A stretch of 64,000 nucleotides of DNA, taken from NCBI RefSeq assembly GCF_000092245.1, contig NC_014166.1:186001-250000 (forward strand), given 5' to 3'. The notes below the pieces were generated by a model. That model searched no databases. It was not told where the DNA came from and worked only from the letters and a program-made list of their open reading frames with translations. This stretch comes from Arcobacter nitrofigilis DSM 7299 (lineage in GTDB: Bacteria > Campylobacterota > Campylobacteria > Campylobacterales > Arcobacteraceae). The position numbers were made by a program, and so were the translations under genes. This document shows, piece by piece, positions 34,282 to 47,063 of this stretch (the first letter of the stretch is position 1; each line of letters opens with the position of its first letter).

Positions 34282-35390
34282 ATGTTATTGACTCCAGGTC
34301 CTACTCCAGTACCAGAATTTGTAAGAAAAGCTATGGCTGATATTACTATTCATCATAGAACACCAGAGTTTGAATCTATTTTTGGACAAACTAGAGAATT
34401 ATTATTAGAATTATACGGAATGGATGAGGTTGTGATGCTCGCTTCTAGTGGAACAGGTGCAATGGAAGCTTGTATTTTAAACTTAGTAAATAAAAAAGCC
34501 CTTACAATTAACTCAGGTAAATTTGGTGAGAGATTTGGAAAAATTTGCAAAGCTTATAACTTACCTTATACTGAAATAAAAAATGAATGGAATACTCCTG
34601 TTAGTGTTGAAGAAGTAATGGATACACTAAAAAATGACAGTGAAATTGATGCCATTTTTATTCAAATATGTGAAAGTGCTGGAGGACTTAGACATCCAGT
34701 AGAAGAACTAGCAAAACAAGTAAAAGAATTTAATAAAAATATTATGATTGTAGCTGATGGAATTACTGCCGTTGGTGTAGAAAAAATCGATACAACAAAT
34801 CTTGATGCTGTAATTACTGGTAGTCAAAAAGCACTAATGCTTCCTCCTGGTCTTGCTATGATTGGATTAAGTAATGTGGCTGTTGAAAAAATACAAACTT
34901 TATCAAAAGGGTATTATTTTAATTTAGCAACAGAAATAAAAGTACAAAAAACAAATACAACAGCTTGGACTGCGGCAACAACTTTAATCATTGGATTAAA
35001 GGAAATTTTAACACATATAAAAAATAATGGTGGATTTGAAACCCTTTATGAAAAAACAGCTTTAAGAGCAAAAGCTACAAGAGAGGCTTTAAAAGCAATT
35101 GGCTGTGAAATATATCCAAAAATGCCAGCTAATGCTATGACAACAATTTATACAGAAAATGCTCCAGCTATTAGAAAAATTTTAAAAACAAAATATAATG
35201 TAAATATTGCAGGTGGACAAGATCATATTAAAAATTCTATTTTTAGAATCAATCACATGGGGCTTGTAGAAGATTTTGAAACGGCATGGGCTGTAAATGC
35301 AGTAGAATTAGCAATGGATGAGTTAGGTCTTAGAGCATTTGATGGAACAGCAAATAAAATATTTGCAATGGTTACTTTTAAAGGTAATGA

Positions 35391-35394
<4 letters not shown>
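34282..35394 (+). CDS. Class V PLP aminotransferase (serine/alanine-glyoxylate type)
   Basis: 370-residue PLP enzyme. It begins LLTPGPTPVPEFVRKAM. ASSGTGAMEACILNLV binds the cofactor phosphate, VADGITAVGVEKID supplies the Asp, and the Schiff-base Lys is in TGSQKALMLPPGLAM. This pattern fits alanine-glyoxylate/serine-pyruvate aminotransferases, often labelled in this phylum as a soluble hydrogenase subunit by old transfer. Its stop overlaps the hisZ start by four bases. The precise amino donor is not determinable here. Confidence 0.88.
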
Positions 35395-37494
<2,100 letters not shown>

Positions 37495-37499
37495 CATTT

Positions 37500-38051
37500 A
37501 TGAAAATGAAATTACATCATACACCTTATATCGCAAGAAGAATATCAAGAGATTTGGTAAATTGTGAATTTGTAGAAGTAAGAAAAACTAAAGAAGAAAT
37601 CACACGAGAAGTGGAAAGAATTTTAGATATAGATATCGAAAAAGAACATGACTTAGACGAAAAAGTTGATGAAATATTAGCAGAACAAGCAGAAGAAATA
37701 GAGTTTTTAAATGCTGATTATAGACAACTTTTTTGGATGACTAAAAAAAGACTTGCGAATGAGTTTGGAGTTATATTAAATAATGATGATAGATTTTCAG
37801 ATATTTCACATCAATTATTAGATTTTCTTTGGGAAGAGGATTATATTCATTATACTGTTTCAGATAATAAAGTAAAAAATGTAATTTTTGATTCTATTAG
37901 TCAATTTTTAGAAGGTTTTGAAAAAGCAGATGATGCTGTATATGAAAAAATTAAAAACTACAAAAGAAAATTGATACAAGGTACAGATGAGTATGATATT
38001 GTTTATCATAGATTATATGAAGAAGAGTTAATAAAAAGAGGGTTAATGTAA
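37500..38051 (+). CDS. DUF507 family protein
   Basis: Soluble, charged protein of 183 residues, rich in Glu, Lys and Asp with predicted helices. It begins MKMKLHHTPYIARRISRDLVN, the typical DUF507 opening, and has the YRQLFWMTKKRLANEFGVILNNDDRFSDISHQLLDFL core. The family is widespread in Campylobacterota and Aquificota with no established role. It lies five bases after purA and one before carA, so it is cotranscribed with nucleotide genes. Confidence 0.85.
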   Translation: MKMKLHHTPYIARRISRDLVNCEFVEVRKTKEEITREVERILDIDIEKEHDLDEKVDEILAEQAEEIEFLNADYRQLFWMTKKRLANEFGVILNNDDRFSDISHQLLDFLWEEDYIHYTVSDNKVKNVIFDSISQFLEGFEKADDAVYEKIKNYKRKLIQGTDEYDIVYHRLYEEELIKRGLM

Positions 38052-38052
38052 T

Positions 38053-39171
38053 ATGCAAAAAGTATGGATATATTTAGAAAATGGGACATTTCTAGAAGCG
38101 AATTCTTTTGGTGCAAAAGGTACAACAGTTGGTGAAATTGTATTTAATACATCTCTAACAGGATACCAAGAAATAATCACAGATCCAAGTTATGCTGGAC
38201 AATTTGTAACTTTTACTATGCCAGAAATTGGAAATGTAGGGGTAAATAAAAATGATATGGAAAGTAGTACAGCTTTTTGTAAAGGTATATTAGTAAGAAA
38301 CTATCATCATGAATACTCTAATTATAGAGGAGAAAGTGATTTATGTTCTTTATTAAAAGAGCATAATGTTTTAGGTATTAAAGATATTGATACAAGATAT
38401 TTAACAAAAATGATTAGAGATGAAGGTGCTATGATGATGATAGCATCAACTGAAATTTCTGACAAAGAAGAGTTAGCTAAACAATTAGCTGCAAGTCCTA
38501 GAATTGAAGATATTAATTATATAGAGGAAGTGAGTACAAAAGAGCCATATATACATAAAAATGGAGCTTGGAATCATCAACTTCTTTCTTACAATAAAGC
38601 TGTAATGAGTGATAAAAAAATAGTTGTTATAGACTTTGGTGTAAAAAGAAATATTTTAAATGAGTTAGTTGAATCAGGACTTGAAGTTGAAGTTGTACCT
38701 TCATCATTTAATGCTGATGAATTAATAGCTAGATATGAAGCAAAAGAGATTGGTGGAGTATTTTTATCAAATGGTCCAGGTGATCCTCTTACTTTAGTAA
38801 AAGAGAAAGAAGAAGTTCAAAAACTAATTGCTACAGATATACCTATTATTGCAATTTGTTTAGGAAATCAATTGCTTTCTATTGCACATGGTTTTGACAC
38901 ATATAAGTTAAAATTTGGACAACATGGTGGAAATCATCCTGTTGTAAATAATGGTGTAGTTGAAATAACTGCACAAAATCACAATTATAATGTTCCTGAT
39001 AGTATTGTAAAAATTGCAGAAGTAACTCATAGAAACTTATTTGATGATACAATTGAAGGAGTTAGATATAATAATAAGAACATTTATTCGATTCAACATC
39101 ACCCAGAAGCTAGTCCTGGGCCTCATGATTCTAAATACATCTTTAAACAATTTGCTGAAATGGTAAAGTAA
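38053..39171 (+). CDS. carA: Carbamoyl-phosphate synthase small subunit
   Basis: Glutamine amidotransferase subunit of 372 residues for arginine and pyrimidine synthesis. The N-terminal domain has FNTSLTGYQEIITDPSYAGQ. The class I GATase triad is in AICLGNQLLSIA (Cys) and SIQHHPEASPGPHDS (His, Glu). The nucleophile loop reads ICLGNQ rather than the common ICLGHQ. The large subunit gene is not adjacent. Confidence 0.96.
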   Translation: MQKVWIYLENGTFLEANSFGAKGTTVGEIVFNTSLTGYQEIITDPSYAGQFVTFTMPEIGNVGVNKNDMESSTAFCKGILVRNYHHEYSNYRGESDLCSLLKEHNVLGIKDIDTRYLTKMIRDEGAMMMIASTEISDKEELAKQLAASPRIEDINYIEEVSTKEPYIHKNGAWNHQLLSYNKAVMSDKKIVVIDFGVKRNILNELVESGLEVEVVPSSFNADELIARYEAKEIGGVFLSNGPGDPLTLVKEKEEVQKLIATDIPIIAICLGNQLLSIAHGFDTYKLKFGQHGGNHPVVNNGVVEITAQNHNYNVPDSIVKIAEVTHRNLFDDTIEGVRYNNKNIYSIQHHPEASPGPHDSKYIFKQFAEMVK

Positions 39172-39172
39172 A

Positions 39173-39202
39173 TTTTATTCTTCACTTTTGTGAAGAATAA
39201 AA
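39173..39202. other. 13-pair hairpin after carA
   Basis: TTTTATTCTTCAC at 39173-39185 and GTGAAGAATAAAA at 39190-39202 pair perfectly around a TTTT loop, two bases after the carA stop. No T run follows on either strand, so it may act as an mRNA 3' stabiliser or a weak terminator before the gene at 39236. Confidence 0.55.
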
Positions 39203-39235
39203 GCAATAAAATGAACTGTATATTGAAGGAATAAA

Positions 39236-39727
39236 ATGAAAACTCTAGAAAATAATACAAAAGATACTAACAAAAAAGAAATTGATGCAATGAAAATGCT
39301 ACTTAAACTAAGTGGCAAAATACCATTTTTTTCTATTTTATCTAAGGATGAAATTGAAGAAATAATCACAGAAGTACAAATAATAACATACAAAAATAAA
39401 GAAATCATATTTCAAGAGGGTGAGACTACTAGAAATTATATATATTATTTACTAAAAGGTAGACTTTATATAAATAGAAAAAAGCAAATAGATTCAAGGT
39501 CAAGTGTTAGAATTGCTACCATTGATAAACCAGCGTTATTTGGTGAGATGATGAGACTGACAGGGGAACCTAGAAGTGCTACTGTTGAGTCAGGAGAGTC
39601 TAATACATTAGTTTTAGCCTTTAGAATTAAAGATTTTAGAGAACAAACTAGTATGTCAAAGTTTTATAAAAATGTTATTATGGAATTATCTGCAAAAATT
39701 GTGCAGATGAACAAAAAACACTATTAA
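39236..39727 (+). CDS. Single-domain cyclic-nucleotide-binding protein
   Basis: 163 residues with one Crp-type cNMP-binding beta-roll. It opens KIPFFSILSKDEIEEII, and the phosphate cassette is FGEMMRLTGEPRSATVESGE, with the Glu and Arg ligands kept. There is no C-terminal helix-turn-helix, so it is not a complete Crp/Fnr regulator. It may be a regulatory subunit or a stand-alone ligand sensor. AAGGA lies upstream of the ATG at a normal distance. It converges directly on pgpA with no gap. Confidence 0.8.
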   Translation: MKTLENNTKDTNKKEIDAMKMLLKLSGKIPFFSILSKDEIEEIITEVQIITYKNKEIIFQEGETTRNYIYYLLKGRLYINRKKQIDSRSSVRIATIDKPALFGEMMRLTGEPRSATVESGESNTLVLAFRIKDFREQTSMSKFYKNVIMELSAKIVQMNKKHY

Positions 39728-40198
39728 TTAAAGTACAAATTTTATTAAGAGTTGATATACACCAGCAGAAGCAATACCAGCTGCCAATCCCGCAACTAAA
39801 TCATCACCCATAACTCCCCAACCACCTTTTACATCTCTATCAATTTTACCAATAACTGATGGTTTCCAAATATCAAAAAGTCTAAAGAACAGAAATGCTA
39901 AAGGTGCAAGATAAAACATATTTTCATTTGTAATACCACAAATAGAGAGTGCTAGCCACATGCCAGCTAATTCATCGATGACAATTTCTTTACCATCATG
40001 CATACCAACTTCTTTTTCATAGATATTGATTTGTTTTATTGCAATGGCTGAAATTAAAAGTGAGAGTAAAAAAAGTGTTGATACATGAACAAATTGCAAA
40101 AGAAATAGACCTATAATTAGGGCAACAAAGCTACCAACAGTTCCTGGAGCTTTAGGTGATAAGCCACTATAAAAAAGAGTTAAAAAAGCTTTTCTCAT
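39728..40198 (-). CDS. pgpA: Phosphatidylglycerophosphatase A
   Basis: Membrane lipid phosphatase of 156 residues with three to four hydrophobic segments. The opening FYSGLSPKAPGTVGSFVAL, the EIVIDELAGMWLAL acidic motif and GGWGVMGDDLVAGLAAGI are PgpA hallmarks. Its start overlaps the stop of the regulator gene upstream by one base. Confidence 0.93.
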   Translation of the reverse strand: MRKAFLTLFYSGLSPKAPGTVGSFVALIIGLFLLQFVHVSTLFLLSLLISAIAIKQINIYEKEVGMHDGKEIVIDELAGMWLALSICGITNENMFYLAPLAFLFFRLFDIWKPSVIGKIDRDVKGGWGVMGDDLVAGLAAGIASAGVYQLLIKFVL

Positions 40199-41082
40199 TA
40201 TTTTTTCTTCTCAATTCCTAGTTTTTTTCTTTTTTCCCAAAGTGATTTTCTTGAAATCCCAAGTTTTTTAGATAGTTCAGTATCTGGATATTTTGATTGA
40301 AATGACATAACCATCATCTTAACATAATCATTTATTGTCATAATATTATTATTTAACATAAACATATCAGGTCTCATAAATTCAATTTTTGGGAAGGGGA
40401 AATCAACTTCCTTTTCTAGGGAGCTAATAATGCAGTTTTTATGCTCTATAGCAATACAAACATTATCTTTTGCACTTTTCTTTAATGAGTGATAATCAGT
40501 TAGATAAACTACTTCTTTATTTGTAATAGTTGATAACTCTTTTTGCCAAGTTGGGCTATCAAGGGCTATAAATCTAATTGGTAATTTTAAAGATTTTGAT
40601 ATTTCAAAAGCTAATTTATCTGTACATCTTTGTGAGTTTGTTTCCACAAGCATTGGTAGAGAGTGTGATATGTTAACACCAGTTGTATCAATCTCTTCAA
40701 GTAAAAACTCAACATATGTCTTAAGAGTAGCTAGTTCTTGTTTCATCTGTCTACACTCTTTGTAGTGATAAATCTTTCTTATTAATTCATCCATAATAAA
40801 TGGTTTCATAATATAATCTTTTGCACCTTCATTAATTGGTTCAGTAACAGTTTCATCGCTAATATAAGAAACAAGTAAGATTATAATAGAGTTTTTATAT
40901 TTTTGAATAGTTTTTTTTACCATTTCACTAGGAAGTGAAGTTGATAATAAAACCATATCATAATCTTTGGTTAAATTGTTATTTGGCATTTCTACAAAAT
41001 CACAAGAGTGACCATCATCTAGTATTCTTGAAACAACTTTCTGTGCTAGATAAATTTCATTTTCTATTATTAATATATTCAT
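40198..41082 (-). CDS. HP1021-like atypical response regulator
   Basis: 294 residues, like Helicobacter HP1021 (about 298) and with the same neighbour, ispDF. The receiver-like domain (1-120) has Ser47 where the phosphoacceptor Asp belongs (YDMVLLSTSLP) and Glu7-Asn8 in place of the acidic pair, while the KPF motif remains. A C-terminal Fis-type HTH reads TELSKKLGISRKSLWEKRKKLGI. There is no AAA+ domain. Five Cys residues (Cys27 and in KECRQ, QRCTD, NVCIAI, KNCIIS) fit the redox-sensing role reported for the HP1021 family. It should bind DNA without phosphorylation. Confidence 0.87.
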   Translation of the reverse strand: MNILIIENEIYLAQKVVSRILDDGHSCDFVEMPNNNLTKDYDMVLLSTSLPSEMVKKTIQKYKNSIIILLVSYISDETVTEPINEGAKDYIMKPFIMDELIRKIYHYKECRQMKQELATLKTYVEFLLEEIDTTGVNISHSLPMLVETNSQRCTDKLAFEISKSLKLPIRFIALDSPTWQKELSTITNKEVVYLTDYHSLKKSAKDNVCIAIEHKNCIISSLEKEVDFPFPKIEFMRPDMFMLNNNIMTINDYVKMMVMSFQSKYPDTELSKKLGISRKSLWEKRKKLGIEKKK

Positions 41083-42206
41083 TTATTCTTCCAATCAAAA
41101 TATTTTAATGTTGCAACACTATGTACTGTAACACCTTCACTTCTTCCAACAAATCCAAGCTCTTCTGAAGTTGTTGCTTTAACATTAACATATTGCATAT
41201 TTACATTCAAGAGCTGTGCCATAGACTTCTTGATTTGAGATTTATAAGGATTTATTTTAGGTTTTTGTGCAAGTATTGTAAAATCTACATTAATTATTTC
41301 ATAACCAACATTATAAACAAAGTTTACTATCTTTTCAAGTAATATTTTTGAGTCAATATTTTTATATGTATTATCAGTATCTGGAAAAAAATCTCCAATG
41401 TCACCTGCACCAATAGCACCTAGAAGTGCATCAATTACAGAGTGAATTAGCACATCTCCATCACTATGTGCTTTAAATCCAATATCACTATCAATTTGAA
41501 TTCCACCAAGTATCATTTGTTTGTTTTTTTCAAAGGCATGCGTGTCTATACCAAATCCTGTAAAAAAATTATTTGAAGGTCCTTCAAGACAAGGATTTGA
41601 TTTAAGGTCTTCTTGAAAAGTTAACTTGTTACTTTCTATACTTCCCTTTACATAAAAGATTGGTTCATCTATATTTTTTATAGCAGAACTATCATCTGTA
41701 AAAAAAGTATCAGTATCAAGGGCTTTTTTTAAAATTTTTGTATTGGAAAGTTGAGGGGTTTGTATAAGTCTTACTTCGTCTCTATTGATTGTCTCATCTT
41801 TAAAAATAACAGTATCAGATACATTTAAAACAGGAACAATACAGGAAGCTTTTTCTTTATTTGAAATAAGGTTTAAAATAACCTCTTTTGGCACACAAGT
41901 TCTAGCTACATCAGTAACCATTACATAATCAGAATCAATTGATTTTAGGGCATTCGTCATAGACTCTTGTCTGGTCTCTCCACCTAATACAAAATCATAC
42001 TCATCAGAAAAATTTTGCATGTAAGATAATTCATCTTTTGAAGCTGTAATAACTACTTTGTCAAAATTATAATAAGAAGTAATCTTTTTAGCAACAAATA
42101 ACCATAAAGGAATATCTCCTACTCTTAACCACTGTTTCTTACAATTAAGCCCAAATCTAGTAGAGTTTCCAGCACATAATACTAATAAAGTAACTTTAGA
42201 CAACAA
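41079..42206 (-). CDS. ispDF: Bifunctional IspD-IspF
   Basis: Fused isoprenoid enzyme of the MEP pathway, 375 residues. The IspD part (about 1-210) has VLCAGNSTRFGLNCKKQWL and MVTDVARTCVP. The IspF part (about 215-375) has GFGIDTHAFEKNKQMILGGIQI, FKAHSDGDVLIHSVIDALLGAIGAGDIGDFFPDTD and the KATTSEELGFVGRSEGV ending. The fusion is a common trait of Campylobacterota. It overlaps the HP1021-like gene by four bases. Confidence 0.96.
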   Translation of the reverse strand: MLSKVTLLVLCAGNSTRFGLNCKKQWLRVGDIPLWLFVAKKITSYYNFDKVVITASKDELSYMQNFSDEYDFVLGGETRQESMTNALKSIDSDYVMVTDVARTCVPKEVILNLISNKEKASCIVPVLNVSDTVIFKDETINRDEVRLIQTPQLSNTKILKKALDTDTFFTDDSSAIKNIDEPIFYVKGSIESNKLTFQEDLKSNPCLEGPSNNFFTGFGIDTHAFEKNKQMILGGIQIDSDIGFKAHSDGDVLIHSVIDALLGAIGAGDIGDFFPDTDNTYKNIDSKILLEKIVNFVYNVGYEIINVDFTILAQKPKINPYKSQIKKSMAQLLNVNMQYVNVKATTSEELGFVGRSEGVTVHSVATLKYFDWKNK

Positions 42207-42292
42207 TACCCCTTGTGTAAAAAAGTTACAAATTATAACTAATGTTACTTATGAAAAATTTAAGTTAGAAAATTAGTTAATATTAATTAAAA

Positions 42293-43114
42293 TTATTGCT
42301 CACTCATCTTTTCTTTTATTTTATCAATAGCATTTACTAAAGGTTCAATTTCAAGATTATATTTTGTAGCTAGTTCTAAAGCTCTTTCCACTTGTTCATC
42401 ACCCAATGGGTTTCTTATATCAGTTAAAACTTTTACTACTTCAAGTATTTTAACTTTTCTTTGGTACTCTTCAGGACATTGTTCAACATTACCTACAAAT
42501 CCAATAGTAAAAATGAGATTATGACTTAAATTCCAGTGTTTGAAAATATTTGCAGTAATTCTTGAACATGAAAATCCAGTAAAAGACTCTTCAATATTAG
42601 ATAGACTTCCTTCCGCAGTTTTTAAGGCTTCTTGGAACTCTTCAGTTTTATTTTGTTCTTGAATTATTTCAGAGATAATAAATTTACCAGTTTCTTGTAA
42701 AAATGCAGGTAATAATAGATCTTCTTTTAATCCAAAATCAATTTCACCAACCCAATTATTTATGATATTAGATGCTAAATTTGATGCCATAAGAAAATCA
42801 TCAGTAGATATGTTATAGGCATTTAGATTTGATTTGATTAAGTCTTGAACAACAGAACCCAGAGCAATAGAAATAGTAAAGTTTATTCCAAGTAAGTTTA
42901 CAGCTCTACTTGGTGTTTCCACTTCACTTCTAAAACCAAACATTGCAGAATTGGCAACTCTTAGAAGAGTAGTAATAATAAGTGGATCTTGGTTAATAAT
43001 CTTTAAAAGTTCTAGTGGTTCTTTTTCTGGTCGTCTTCTAAAGTTTTCTAATTCGATAACACTATTTGGTAAAGGTGGTAACGATTCTATTTTTTCTATA
43101 ATATCATTTTTCAT
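42293..43114 (-). CDS. HDOD domain signalling protein
   Basis: 273-residue HDOD protein (HD-related output domain lacking the metal HD pair). It opens with IEKIESLPPLPNSVIEL, then INQDPLIITTLLRVANSAMFGFRSEVETPSRAVNLLGINFTISIALGSVVQ. The rest is helical, including LLLPAFLQETGKFIISEI. HDOD proteins act in signalling and motility control through interactions. It begins eight bases after a large protein with a degenerate GGDEF domain, suggesting a joint pathway. Confidence 0.87.
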   Translation of the reverse strand: MKNDIIEKIESLPPLPNSVIELENFRRRPEKEPLELLKIINQDPLIITTLLRVANSAMFGFRSEVETPSRAVNLLGINFTISIALGSVVQDLIKSNLNAYNISTDDFLMASNLASNIINNWVGEIDFGLKEDLLLPAFLQETGKFIISEIIQEQNKTEEFQEALKTAEGSLSNIEESFTGFSCSRITANIFKHWNLSHNLIFTIGFVGNVEQCPEEYQRKVKILEVVKVLTDIRNPLGDEQVERALELATKYNLEIEPLVNAIDKIKEKMSEQ

Positions 43115-43122
43115 TTATTTCC

Positions 43123-45567
43123 CTATTCTTCATAAAATAATAGATTATTTTTACTTATTATTGCCTTATCTAATGTTTTAACCGATTTATTGTATAGGTC
43201 ATATTGTGCTATAGTTACGCAAATAACGAATTCCATATCAATTTCTTGACCATTCTTATTAATTTTAAACTTCATGATTCTATCAACAAAAGTGTTGATA
43301 AAATTTTTGTTATTAATTATTATACCAATTTTTCCCTCATTTAAGTAATATATTGAATCATCTTCTTCAAGTAATGTGGATATTTTATTAATTATTGTTT
43401 GTAAATATTTCTCCCCCACATTAAATCCAAAGTCTTGAGTTATTTTACTAAATGACCTAACAAAAATTTGAACAAAGTTTGTCATAAGTCCACTTCTATT
43501 GGATAAATCAAGTTTTAGTTTATGAATATTTTCTAAACCTGTAGTGTTATTTGTAAAGGTTTGGCTCTCTTTTTTATAAATAGAAAAAATATTTTTTAAG
43601 TTACTAAGAATAAAATCTTCATTTTCTTCATTGATATATTTGAAGTTATTTTCATAAATAGCTGGGAAAATAAATTGAATAGTATACATTTCATCAATAG
43701 GAATTTTGTGCATTTTATAACCTTCATCAACAATCAATGATTTTTTCTTTGTAAGACCTAAAATTGATATTTCACAAATCCCATAATAAATTTGTTCGCT
43801 TAGAAGTGAACAAATTAGAAAATTAAGTTTTTCATAATTAAGGTTATTGACACTTAAAATATCATTTGTAATTTGAACAAGGGCATTATTTATCTCATAT
43901 TTAGTTTTTAATTTACCATATGTAAGATAATTTCTAGTACCAATTTTTCCTAAAGATACCAACTCATCGTTTGCCATATCTTCATTTTTAAAACTTAGTT
44001 CATTTAAATGATACCGGCCAAATTCTTTTAATAAATTTTGATTAATCCATTTATATTCATTTTTAAGTAAATCAAATCCATTTATGTTGACATAAGTTGA
44101 ATACATCTCTCTTGATTCTCTTATTCTTTTTACATCTTTAAATTTAGAAAAATAATAAGAAATACTTAAATAAAGTTTCGAAAACATTGGTAAAAGATGA
44201 GAAGCTACTTTGTTTTTTTCTATATATTTGTGGACACTTTTTACAAAACTTTCTTCTTCTTTTGAGCTTTCACTACTAGTAATATAATTTAAAATAGTAT
44301 CAATAGTTTTTAATTTATAAAATTCATAATAATCATTCTTTAAGGACTTAGAGTCTATTAAAGTTTGACCAATATTTATATAGTAATATTTATTAATATT
44401 TTCAGCTAAAAGAAGAATATCATGGATAGGAAGAAGATTTAAAATATTAAATTTATCTGCTTCTATAATAAAATTATTGATTGCACTTTTATAATCTTTT
44501 ATTTGGGCTACTTTCCCATCATTTGTTTTGTAACTTAAAGCAATAGAGTTTAGTAAATCCTCTGTTAATGAATCTAAAGTAATAGTTCCATTTTTTGAAA
44601 AAGACATAGAGAAATTTTCTTCATATAAGTGCATACATCTTTTTAAAGAGTTACAAATAAAATAATCAGCTGTATTATAGTTTTGATTGAGTTTTTTTAA
44701 CATAATTAGAAGCAAATAAGAGGAGTTCTTTCTAAATATTAAGTACTCTTCTTCTTTTGAACTACTATTTCCAGCAAAATTAGTATCTTTTGAAATATCG
44801 TAACCATCACTAATCTTTTGAAGTAATAAATAATATTGTTCAATTAAATAATCAAAATCTTTGCCCCAAGCATCAACAAAAGGCAAGTGAGAAAAGTAAT
44901 AAAGGATTTGTCCTAAAATATTATTTAAACTATTTAAATAATTTTCACCAAGTTTTATAGTGAATTTTAGCATGTTTATAGTCTCTGATAAAATATCAGT
45001 GATTGGAGTTATTGTTTGTTTTCTTTTAATATCAATTGAATTTATCTGACAAAGTTTTGTATAAACTTTTAATAAACAAAGATAATTAGCAAATATAACA
45101 TCAAAAGTCTCTTCATTTTCTAATTGTTTTAAGGAATTTTCATATTCTCTAAATAGATTTTGGATTTCATCATAGTTGTAAGTATTATAATTTTCAAAAA
45201 CTTTATAATACTTTCCCCTTGAGAGTAAATTTATTATTGTATTTATATCTTTAAAAAATAAGGCAGAACCATTTTTTAAAATATTTTCTAATTTTTTATT
45301 AATAAATAAAATCAAATATTTATTAAAATAAGTGTGATTTCTTACTAAGTCTATTAAATCTTGGGGGATCTCTTTTTTTAAATAATAAAGATTATCTATA
45401 TAATCAATTAGTGCTATATAATTTGTTTCTGCAGAGTCTAAAAGTTTATCTTCTGTTTTTATAATTTTATACTTATCAATAATTTTAAAAATCTGTGAAT
45501 CTTCTAAATTCTCAAATTCTTCCTTGGTTGACAGTGAAAAGTCTGAGTCTTCAAAATTTTGGTTCAT
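43123..45567 (-). CDS. Large protein with degenerate C-terminal GGDEF domain
   Basis: 814 residues from the ATG at 45567, which has AGGA five bases upstream. A TTG at 45582 is less likely. The first 640 residues are helical, rich in Asn, Lys, Leu and Tyr, with no recognised domain, and could be TPR-like. The end (about 670-814) follows the GGDEF fold: FVQIFVRSFSKITQDFGFNVGEKYLQTIINKISTLLEEDD. The signature itself is replaced by LNEGKIGIII, so cyclase activity is improbable. It lies eight bases before the HDOD gene. Role unknown. Regulatory scaffold is a guess. Confidence 0.65.
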   Translation of the reverse strand: MNQNFEDSDFSLSTKEEFENLEDSQIFKIIDKYKIIKTEDKLLDSAETNYIALIDYIDNLYYLKKEIPQDLIDLVRNHTYFNKYLILFINKKLENILKNGSALFFKDINTIINLLSRGKYYKVFENYNTYNYDEIQNLFREYENSLKQLENEETFDVIFANYLCLLKVYTKLCQINSIDIKRKQTITPITDILSETINMLKFTIKLGENYLNSLNNILGQILYYFSHLPFVDAWGKDFDYLIEQYYLLLQKISDGYDISKDTNFAGNSSSKEEEYLIFRKNSSYLLLIMLKKLNQNYNTADYFICNSLKRCMHLYEENFSMSFSKNGTITLDSLTEDLLNSIALSYKTNDGKVAQIKDYKSAINNFIIEADKFNILNLLPIHDILLLAENINKYYYINIGQTLIDSKSLKNDYYEFYKLKTIDTILNYITSSESSKEEESFVKSVHKYIEKNKVASHLLPMFSKLYLSISYYFSKFKDVKRIRESREMYSTYVNINGFDLLKNEYKWINQNLLKEFGRYHLNELSFKNEDMANDELVSLGKIGTRNYLTYGKLKTKYEINNALVQITNDILSVNNLNYEKLNFLICSLLSEQIYYGICEISILGLTKKKSLIVDEGYKMHKIPIDEMYTIQFIFPAIYENNFKYINEENEDFILSNLKNIFSIYKKESQTFTNNTTGLENIHKLKLDLSNRSGLMTNFVQIFVRSFSKITQDFGFNVGEKYLQTIINKISTLLEEDDSIYYLNEGKIGIIINNKNFINTFVDRIMKFKINKNGQEIDMEFVICVTIAQYDLYNKSVKTLDKAIISKNNLLFYEE

Positions 45568-45644
45568 AAAAATCCTAAGCAATATTTATAAATTATATAT
45601 AAATGAAACTTAGAAGATTAATAAAACAAAATTAATTTAATAGA

Positions 45645-45675
45645 TTAAGTTTTTATAAACTTAACTTGATATAAT
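45645..45675 (+). promoter_or_regulatory. thiC promoter with overlapping inverted repeat
   Basis: TTAAGTTT (45645-45652) and AAACTTAA (45657-45664) form an eight-base inverted repeat just upstream of a TATAAT box (45670-45675), 28 bases before the thiC ATG. The leader is far too short for a TPP riboswitch, and no THI-box sequence is visible. Confidence 0.5.
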
Positions 45676-45694
45676 CAGAAAAATTTTTATATAG

Positions 45695-47053
<1,359 letters not shown>

Positions 47054-47063
47054 AGATAATTTT

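Noticed and set aside
45568-45582. TTG start adding five residues to the 814-residue protein
   Set aside because: The AGGA ribosome site lies between this TTG and the ATG at 45567, so the ATG is the better start.
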